DNA of 64,000 nt, taken from NCBI RefSeq assembly GCF_021917145.1, contig NC_061080.1, positions 10,553,631 to 10,617,630 on the forward strand, written 5' to 3'. This document shows, piece after piece, positions 56,321 to 64,000 of this stretch (positions are counted from its first letter, which is position 1; each line of letters starts with the position of its first letter). The translations under genes were made by a program, and so were the position numbers. The notes under the pieces were generated by a model, which made no database searches, had not been told where the DNA came from, and worked only from the letters and a program-made list of their open reading frames with translations. The stretch comes from Hypomesus transpacificus. Its lineage: Eukaryota > Chordata > Actinopteri > Osmeriformes > Osmeridae.

Positions 56321-59300
56321 ATGGACAGAGAGTGTCTAGCATTGCTGCCCCGTGTGTGTGAGGTCCTCGCGGACCCCAAGCAGTCTTTACCGGACGACAC
56401 AAGCCTGGAGAAACTCCTAGACTGGCTTTCTGGACTGACTAAAGATGTTGGAGGTAAACAACTAACCCTTGGACTCCTCCTTCCTTCCTTCCTTCAAACA
56501 AGGACAAACTGCCTCGTGCTACCTCTCTCTCTCTTTCTCTCTGTCTCTCTCTCTCATGTCTGTACACTTTGCTGGAATCATATCCTCTGTGTTCCAGACT
56601 GTTCTCTTTCCCGGCTGGAGATCCAACCCTGTCTGACTGAGTTCCTATCCACCGTCTTCCACAACAAAACTACAGGTTCCAGCATCCTCTCCTTCGCTCT
56701 CAGGCTCACTGGCCTGCTAGCGGCGAGGGAAGATGTCTTCAGGCTCCTGCAGGTAACATGATTGCGCACCCCAGGGGTGCTAATCACTCACAGAGAGAAA
56801 TACAGAGGGATGGAGAGAGAGGGAGAGAGACAGAGGGATGGAGAAAGAGACAGAGAGAGAGAGGGGGAGGGGGAGAGACGGAGAGGTATAGCTGATATCT
56901 CTGCTCTCCATCCTCAGGAGGGCTCCATTCTGAGCGTGGCCTACAACAGTGAAGGCTGGCAGGAGGCAGGGTTATGGGAGGATCCCTGCGTGCGGATTGG
57001 CTGGATCCAGGGTTTGAGGAGCATGCTGCAGCATCGATTGGCTCTCCACTTCCTGGTTCAGAGAGGTGTGTGTCTAGGGCTGTCAGAGCTGGACAAGCAG
57101 CGAGATATATCTAGTCTAGAACAACCTCCGTCTCTCATTCTAAACAGTGGTGTGTCCGCTTGTTGTATCTCTGTCTTTAATGTTGGCCCATCAGGACTCA
57201 CCAAGCCCCTCCTCCAGCTCCAGACAGACCCCAGCCTATTCGTGGCTTCAGCTGCCAATCAACTCCTCGCCCACCTGGTGGTCTTTTTCCAGCCAATGGG
57301 GTCGTCCGTAGAACAGGGTGAAGCGGTACAAGCAGATGCTTCCACGGATAACAGCCCGGAACACCTCGCTGTGGCCATGGCGACCGGCCCCGAACACCTC
57401 AATGTGGCCATGGCGACCAACGCGGAGCACGCCTGCGTCACGGTAGCCATCATAGACCATCTGCAGGAGTCTCTGACCTCCGACCAGCACCTCCAGACCC
57501 TCCAGAGCCTGAGGCTGCTGGGCCTACTCCTATCCCAGGCCAGGGCTCCTCTCTGGGGAACCTTGCTCAGGCGAGTCCCAGGCTTCCTGGAGCCGCTGGT
57601 CAGAGCAGGCCGCAGCCAGCTCATGCTGCAGCTCACAGACGTCCTGCTGACGGCGTACAGGTCAGTTAGCCTGGTTAGCATAGCAACCAGAGGCCTACAG
57701 GTCATGGGTCAGGCCCTGTCTGTAGACACTTGTGAAACCACACACTCACAGAGTTATGAGAGACCAAGCAACGTAATTATGTAGGTCCAGCATGATTTTC
57801 TAGTGTCTCAATATATGATGGACACCTGACCTCACCAATCAAATTTCCAACAGCGTAATGTATATGAGGGTATTGGTGTACCTCCAGGCTCCCTGTACCT
57901 GACCCGACCATCTGCAGACTGCTGACCGCCATCTTGGATTCCCAGAATTCTTCTGACGCCGTCCACGCTGCCGCCACCATGCTGCGGAGGAACCACCGGT
58001 AACCACGGAGACCACCGCGACGATATCTCCCTGAATCCTAATATTTTTTTGCATCACTTCAGTCTGTATTACTGCATTACTGCAGTGTGCAGAAAACCTC
58101 TTTAATAGGTGTTAGAAGTCAATGCAGTTAATCCTGTTCCTGTTCCAGTGACTCAGTGCACACGCTCAAGGCCATCTCCATACTCATGTTGCCCCTGGAG
58201 ACCCTTACTGGAGTGCCTCTCCTGGAGTCACACACTGCAGGTAACACAAACATACCCTAGGCAACACACACACACACTGTAGGCAACACACACACACACC
58301 TGTGCTGCAGTAACTGTGTCTGTCTCCAGGCAGCAGCATGAAGGAGCAGCGCTCCCTGCTGGCTGAGCAGCTGAACAGCAAGTCCACCTGTGTGTCCCTC
58401 CTGTCTGTCTGCCTGTCCTGCACACAGACTCTAACACACACGGTAACACACACACACTCACAGACATTATACAACACAGCTCTCCTGCCGGACACACACA
58501 CGGTAATGCAGTTGCGTGTGGGTGTGTGTGTGTGTCCACAGGTCCCTGACTACTTGCCCACTCCTGCAGTCTCTGTCGTCATCTCTGTGATGTCACTACT
58601 CAGGATATGTGGAGGCCATGCCCCCTCTCCAATCGGCTCTGGCAAAGCTTCCTGCTCTGAGCCGATTGGCCGCAACAAGGCATGTGGTAACCTGATTGGC
58701 TGCAGTAAGATTCAGAGGTGTGGCATGGATGCTCTTGCAAACCTCAGCAGCTGTCCAGGTAAGGAACCAGCTCTTGGCTGTGTGTGTGTGAGCGTGTGTG
58801 TTTGTGTGTGTGTGTGAGGGGACAGGTTTAAGATATTACCTGTATTTGTTGCTTTTCAGGAGCTGCAGTGGAGGAGGTGCTCTCTCTCCTGATCCTGTAC
58901 CTGCAGAACCCAGACTCACACCCCACTGTAAGTGTGTGTTTATATACAGTCTATGCGTTCTCGCTTGTTCAGATCCTACAGACTTGTGATTGATGTTGTT
59001 TGTGGACCGTGTGTGTGTGTGTGTGTATACCATGTGTGTGTGTGTGTACCATGTGTGTGTGTACCAGGTGTGTAAGAAGACCTACCAGGCTTTGTTAAGG
59101 TGGCTTGGTGTTTGTGCCTACAGCCCGTCTGTCACACACCTGCTCACAGAAGGTAAATCCCACCAATCACAATCAAGGTGCTTAATCCTGTTGGAGCTAC
59201 CTTGTTCGCTGTTGATATTGACCCGTGTGTGTGTGTCTGTCTGTGTGTGTCTGTCTGTGTGTGTGCGTGTGTCTGTGTGTGTGTGTCTGTCTGTGTGTTT

Positions 59301-60740
59301 GTCTGTGTGTGTGTGTGTGTGTTTGCACACCACAGAACTCCTCCCGGTACTGAGGAAGCGTGTGTGTGACGTTCATTGGGAGGTGCGTGACTCCACCCTG
59401 GAGTTCCTCAGCCAGCTGGCTGACGTGTGTGAGGGCTCGCTGGGCCGCAGTACCACCCCGCTCCTCACCCAGGCGCTAGCCGACCCTGAGAGCTACGTGC
59501 GAGCTACCGCCATCGCTGGCCTGGCAGGGACACTACGGCTCAGTCTCCAACAGGGGGCGGAGCCTGCCGTGCTGGAGCAGGTGAGGCCTGAATAACGCGG
59601 CGTCACACAGGCAGTGGCGCGGTGTGAAGCTAACGAGACCTTTTCTGCTGTTGGTGATAAAATCATAGTAGCTAGCATAGTAGCTAGCTGCTACGTAGCT
59701 TCCAAGGCCCACACAGAGGGTTTGATCCAGTGTGCTGTGTGTGAATGCACCATTATCAACTGTGGAGGATATTTACCTGCCTATTCTAAACTCCTGCTTC
59801 GGCTTATTTTCTATGGTGTGTATACCTGTGTGTCTAGGTTGCCGTAGTACCCAGACTTCTGGAGATCCTCTCCCAGGATTCCGAGGCCTTTCCTAGACGA
59901 GCCGTTGTCCAGTTCTTCATCACCTGGCTCAAGACATGCCCCTCATCGTCCTCATCATCATCTTCCTGGTCCCTGGCCACGCCCCTGCAAGCCGTCCTAC
60001 AGCTAGGCAGTGCTGACCTGGACTGGGAGGTCAAAGTTCACACCCTGGAGCTGGCTGAGCTGCTGATGGAGGAAGCACTTCCGGGTCAGAGGTCACTGCC
60101 GGGGTCAAACACACACCCTTACGCCATGATGCCAACCCTTCCAGCACTGACCCCACACACTCCCGCCAACACACCCCTGGGGTCTCAGTATGGTGGCTGT
60201 GAGGGGACAGACCTAGCGCTCGCGCTGTGCGGTCTGGTTCAGACAGGAGTGGTGCGTGTGCTCCTGGACGGGGTGTTTGACTGCGACAGGCCGGTGGTGC
60301 AGGAGGCATGCCGTGTGCTTCTGGCGCTGCGACGCACACTCTTCCCCAACGGCGTCACGGCGACCGGCGAGGTTGCCAAGGTGACGTGTGACGTTAGGGG
60401 GCAGGCTTGGGAGCGGGACGTAGTTAAGAAGTGCCTGGAGGTGAGACGGGGCAGGAAGGGTTGCGATTGGCCGAGACAGACAGGGGACTCTGATAGGCTG
60501 GATGAGGCTGGCTCAGAGGCCGGTGATAGGTCAGGAGAGGAGGTTGTGTGTGGTGAAGAAAATGTGGGTGTGTGTGAGGACGTGAGTGTGTGTGAGGTGC
60601 TGTGTTCGCTGGCTCTGGAGGAGAGGCAGAGCATTGTGAGCCAGAGCAGTGATTATGTTCAGAACTCTCCCCTGTCTCTGCTGCAAGACATACTGACGGC
60701 TACAATGCCCACTGAAGACGTCATTGTGGACTGTTACTGA
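56321..60740 (+). CDS. brat1: BRCA1-associated ATM activator 1 (HEAT-repeat scaffold)
   Basis: BRAT1 supports ATM/DNA-damage signalling and binds the INTS9-INTS11 module of Integrator. Eleven coding exons: 56321-56453, 56598-56752, 56918-57660, 57888-57998, 58149-58240, 58330-58442, 58542-58758, 58860-58927, 59068-59152, 59336-59580 and 59838-60740. They join in frame to about 954 residues, longer than human (about 821). The start, [20 protein letters not shown] then [12 protein letters not shown], parallels human BRAT1. HEAT-like helices include [20 protein letters not shown] and [16 protein letters not shown]. Exon 3 contains a near-duplicate [22 protein letters not shown]. The protein ends VIVDCY; I recall that the human C-terminal tail with a terminal Cys reaches the INTS11 active site, so a conserved DCY end would be functional. 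A poly(A) signal lies at 60848. Confidence 0.9.
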
Positions 60741-60847
60741 CACATGCTCAACTACTGTACATCAACATTCACACAAGTAATATCCCTGCTGTTTTGCTAA
60801 GCATTGGTCTATTTTTTTACAATTGTTTCAATGTAATAACAAAATTA

Positions 60848-60853
60848 AATAAA
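60848..60853 (+). terminator. brat1: Poly(A) signal of brat1
   Basis: AATAAA about 110 bases after the brat1 stop. Confidence 0.7.
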
Positions 60854-60859
60854 AATACG

Positions 60860-61274
60860 CATTTTTCTCCATTTCATTTTTGGTAAATAAGGATTTAATT
60901 GGGCACTTTGTGTCTAGAATTACAAATAAATTGTATTATTTCTCAGATGCCAACGCCATTGCAACCGGAAAAGGTTGTTTACACGGATGTTTTTCATCCG
61001 GTTTTCGTTTTCTTAAACAACGTTGGGAAAGCTAGTCGAAAAGGTTAGCTACATTACGGTTTTGGGATCAATGGTGTCCCAATAGCATGTCAAATTAAAC
61101 GTGAAGAACACTGGAAGCTTTACGTGGAGATGGTACAGCTCGTTTGGGGTCTCGACATATAAAAACCGTTTAATTTGAGAACAGCAGGGCCAACACGTAG
61201 CACAAGCTAGTGAGTTAATCAGCTATCTTAAACTGACTTGTGTAGTCGTATATCGGCAGTGAGAACATTTCACA
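60860..61274. other. Brat1-zinc finger spacer
   Basis: Unique AT-rich sequence with no exon recognised. It must contain the promoter of the zinc-finger gene starting at 61275; no clear TATA box was seen. Confidence 0.45.
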
Positions 61275-62588
61275 ATGTCCAAACTACAGCTATTTAGAGA
61301 GTTTATCAGTGAGAGATTAACAACTGCAGCTTTGGAGATTTTCGGGGCCGTTGAAAAAACGTTTGCCGAGTACGAAGAGGAAGTCTCGCTTTTCAGGGAG
61401 CAGAGCGCGCGGCTACAAGGGCTGTTGGATGGTACGTCTCTACCGGGTCAAGTTTACAGAAACAGGTTTTATCTGTGTAACTTTCCCATCTGATGTGGTA
61501 ACATTGGTTGTTAATTATAAGTTAGCTGGCTAACTATCTAGCTACACGTACAGCTAGCTAGCTACACTTAAAAGTTAACTTAATTAGCTTGTCTGTATGA
61601 AGTCGGACGGCGTTCCTATTGTCGCCCGTCCCCCACATAGCATAGGCTACGCTCATGTTTTTGTACCGGATGTTTTTGTTTGACGAGTTGAGTAACAAAT
61701 TTATAAAGTGGATAACAATTATTTTCCTTTCTCTTCTTTCCCCTAGATGTGCAGCAGCTCTCTCTCCCGGAGCCCCCACAGATTAAAGAGGAACAGGATC
61801 TGTGGACCAGTCAGGAGGAGGAGCAGCTCCAAGGACTGCAGTCTGAAACTACAGACTCCATCTTGACTTCTCCCAGTGTGAAAATCTACTGTGATCAGAA
61901 CACCTCTGAACTTTCACATCTTGAGCAAAGTCACCCTGTGGAGAACAGAGAAGGAGACTCTCTACCCACCAACACAACTGAGGAGCTAGTCAAAGCAGAT
62001 CCTTGTGGGCAGGTTTGTAGATCGCAGGATCCAGCCAGCGACTTCCGGCTTCTGTCCTTCGTAGCTCCAGACTGTTCACCAGATGAGGCCTACCCTCCCA
62101 AAAAGAAGACATTCAAATGCCCGGCATGCAGTCGATGTTACGTGACGGCTTCCAGTCTGCAGATACACATCCGAAGCCACACGGGGGAGGAACCGCTCAA
62201 GTGCCCGGTCTGCGGCAAAGTATTTAGTAAGAAGCCACTTCTCATGGTGCACATGAGGACTCACACCGGGGAGAAACCTCATCAGTGCTCGGAATGCGGC
62301 AAAGCCTTCAGCCAGCGGACGAGCCTCCGCTTCCACATGAGGACTCACACGGGGGAGAAGCCCTTCCAGTGTCCGGAGTGCAGCAAAGCCTTCATCCAGA
62401 AACAACACCTGCTGGATCACCTGAAGAGACACGCTGGGGGGCAAAGGTCATCGGTGCCAGGGGTGTGGGAGAGTTCTGGGTCAGCAGGGCGGCCTGGACC
62501 ACGCCCACGCCAGGCCGTTTCACTGCCAGGAATGCATCAAAGCCTTCTGGCGTCCTTCCCAGCTGCGGGGTCGTTTGAGTCCCCATGA
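61275..62588 (+). CDS. Short C2H2 zinc-finger protein
   Basis: A probable DNA-binding regulator. Exon 1 (61275-61431) encodes [20 protein letters not shown] then [16 protein letters not shown], a helical N-terminal module common in teleost zinc-finger genes. Exon 2 (61747-62588) gives an acidic linker ([19 protein letters not shown]) and four C2H2 fingers between about residues 185 and 293, joined by classic HTGEKP linkers ([63 protein letters not shown]). Total length is 332 residues. After the fourth finger the frame diverges: a shifted frame would encode two more, partly degenerate, fingers ([30 protein letters not shown]). A six-G run at 62437-62442 is the probable slip site. A poly(A) signal lies at 62881. 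The target gene is unknown. Confidence 0.85.
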
Positions 62589-63734
62589 AGGAGAGAGATG
62601 CAGTCTTCTACCTTCTGGTGTCCTGGAGGTTTGAGTGGAGGTGAAGTGAAGGTGGGGGTGAAGTGAGGGTGAAGGGAGGGTGAAGGGAGAGTTGTGGAGG
62701 TTTAAACTCTGCCGAAGCATTTGATCCTGCAGAGTGGTCTGCTGTGTAGTCTTCGTCATGGCGACTGTGCTGAGTGCGTGAAGAAATGGAGAGTTGGATA
62801 AACGGACTTCCTGGACATTTTCCTACATGTTAATGAAGAAGATTACAAACTAGGCCAGTGTTGTCGTTGACATTTTGGATAATAAAAGTAATGTGACTAA
62901 TCTTGTAGAAGTGTGCGTTTCAAAAATATGCGGTCGTAAATATTGTTTTGGTGTTTGTGTGAACAGCAACAACTTAAACGTGTAGTTATAAATTTGTTTG
63001 GGGTGTGTGGGTTCACATGACCAAAAAGCAATCGACGCAAGAGAAAAGTTCAACCCTCATTCCTGTTAAATACAATTTTTTATGTAATTTTAGGTGAAGA
63101 TTTATCCCCAAATGTAGATATATAAAGACAACCCTTATCGGTGGTTGTCATAAGAACCAGCACTGTACAGAAAATCACGTAAGTTGATGAAAAAAGAGAA
63201 CAGCGATAAATCTGTTGATCATTACTGATGCACAAGAATATTTATTTGAAGGTGCCCCTTGGCTATTATAATTTGTATTGTTAGTATGGTCATGTGTCCT
63301 GCGTCAAAATAGCATAACACTGATGACTTACCACATGTTGTAGTCCCACTATTATATTATGAAAACGTGTTAGGCTGTTCTTCAATAACAAGACATTTGT
63401 TTACACCCGGAAAGATTTACGTGCGGGACCCGGAAACGCTATAATTTTTTCCCTTCACGATCTTTATTGAATTTAATGAACGCATCATACATATATAATG
63501 GAATTCGTAATAACAATATCAAATTAATATGCATTGAAAGCGCTATCCTCGACTTAAGTTTGAGCTATTAGGGAAGCGTGTCGAAGGGCGGTAACAAAGC
63601 TGGATTTCTGGAGTCTGTTCCGCATGGTTTGCTTGTTTCATTTCATGCTATGAAGGTAGACGGAAGTGTTCTAAATGATATCTGAGCGAGTGAGAGAGCA
63701 AGGCGCCAAAAGTATCACGTTTTCCACCGCTAAA
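62589..63734. other. Zinc-finger 3' UTR and intergenic DNA
   Basis: AATAAA at 62881-62886 ends the first zinc-finger transcript. The rest is AT-rich, with no exon found before the second zinc-finger start. Confidence 0.5.
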
Positions 63735-63927
63735 ATGTCTAAACTAGATGCGTTTAGAGAATTGATCCGTGAGATCCTCACAGTGGCAGCATTGGAGATT
63801 TTTGGAGGATTTGAAAAAACGCATGCTGAGTACAAAGAAGAAATCTCTCATTCTGAGGAGGATTTGAAGCGGATACAACGGCTGTTGGACCTTGTTACTG
63901 AACCCGACATCAAGCTACACCGAACAG
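63735..63927 (+). CDS. First exon of a second, paralogous zinc-finger gene (runs off the window)
   Basis: Encodes MSKLDAFRELIREILTVAAL then EIFGGFEKTHAEYKEEISHS and continues to a donor CGAACAG then GTTGGA at 63927. The first 40 residues match the exon 1 product of the gene at 61275, with the same start context and phase 1 exon end, so these are tandem duplicates. The exon is 36 bases longer (LVTEPDIKLHRT insertion). Zinc-finger exons must lie beyond base 64000. Confidence 0.75.
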
Positions 63928-64000
63928 GTTGGAAAGCCTATTCATGTCATAATATGCTGCTAAATAATGAAATATCTGAAAATGGTTTAAGACAGATGCA

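Overview
This window is a stretch of a ray-finned (teleost) fish chromosome. The evidence is vertebrate genes with conserved multi-exon structure, fish-type SINE 3' tails, a fish-style NLR (NOD-like receptor) fragment with a PRY/SPRY exon, and introns full of CA/GT, GA and GACA repeats. I cannot name the species. The SINE tails and dense microsatellites would suit a smelt-, pike- or salmon-like fish, but that is a guess. One run of exactly 100 N (14218-14317) marks an assembly gap of unknown true size. I saw no retrovirus, LTR element, Polinton, CRISPR array, rRNA or functional tRNA gene.

Layout, left to right: fbxl18 (-), head-to-head with an uncommon intronless nucleotidyltransferase gene (+); actb (-, all five coding exons); fscn1 (+, exons 2-5 only); an intronless atypical Ras-like GTPase (+); plk1 (+, 11 coding exons), tail-to-tail with ern2 (-, 22 coding exons, IRE1 family); chst12 (-); a broken NLRC3-like LRR+SPRY fragment (+); eif3b (-, 17 coding exons), head-to-head with brat1 (+, 11 coding exons); a short C2H2 zinc-finger gene (+); and the first exon of a second, related zinc-finger gene cut by the window edge. 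From memory of the human map, fbxl18/actb/fscn1/chst12/eif3b/brat1 correspond to 7p22 and plk1/ern2 to 16p12, so one fish segment joins two human blocks.

The most unusual signal is in the introns. At seven exon 3' ends (plk1 exon 9; ern2 exons 5, 14 and 20; chst12 coding exon 2; eif3b exon 7; fscn1 exon 4) a tandem repeat begins exactly at the splice donor, or includes the last bases of the exon plus the donor. Intronic copies therefore repeat a donor-like sequence, up to 29 times at ern2 exon 20. Where the period could be judged against the reading frame, use of a decoy donor would shift it. This looks like minisatellites that started at, and grew into the intron from, 5' splice junctions. 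Other points of interest are two hAT-like MITEs (one with a perfect 8-bp target duplication), a tRNA-derived SINE with a possible 17-bp target duplication, paired CArG boxes in actb, a CCAAT/CHR-like plk1 promoter, and a 27-bp minisatellite open in several frames on both strands.

The genes are mostly housekeeping or cell-biology genes and do not form a pathway. They cover ubiquitin ligase adaptor, actin and actin bundling, mitotic kinase, unfolded-protein-response sensor, chondroitin sulfation, translation initiation, and ATM/Integrator-associated scaffold. Exon coordinates were derived by hand from splice consensus, reading-frame continuity and remembered human proteins; individual boundaries may be off by a base or so.
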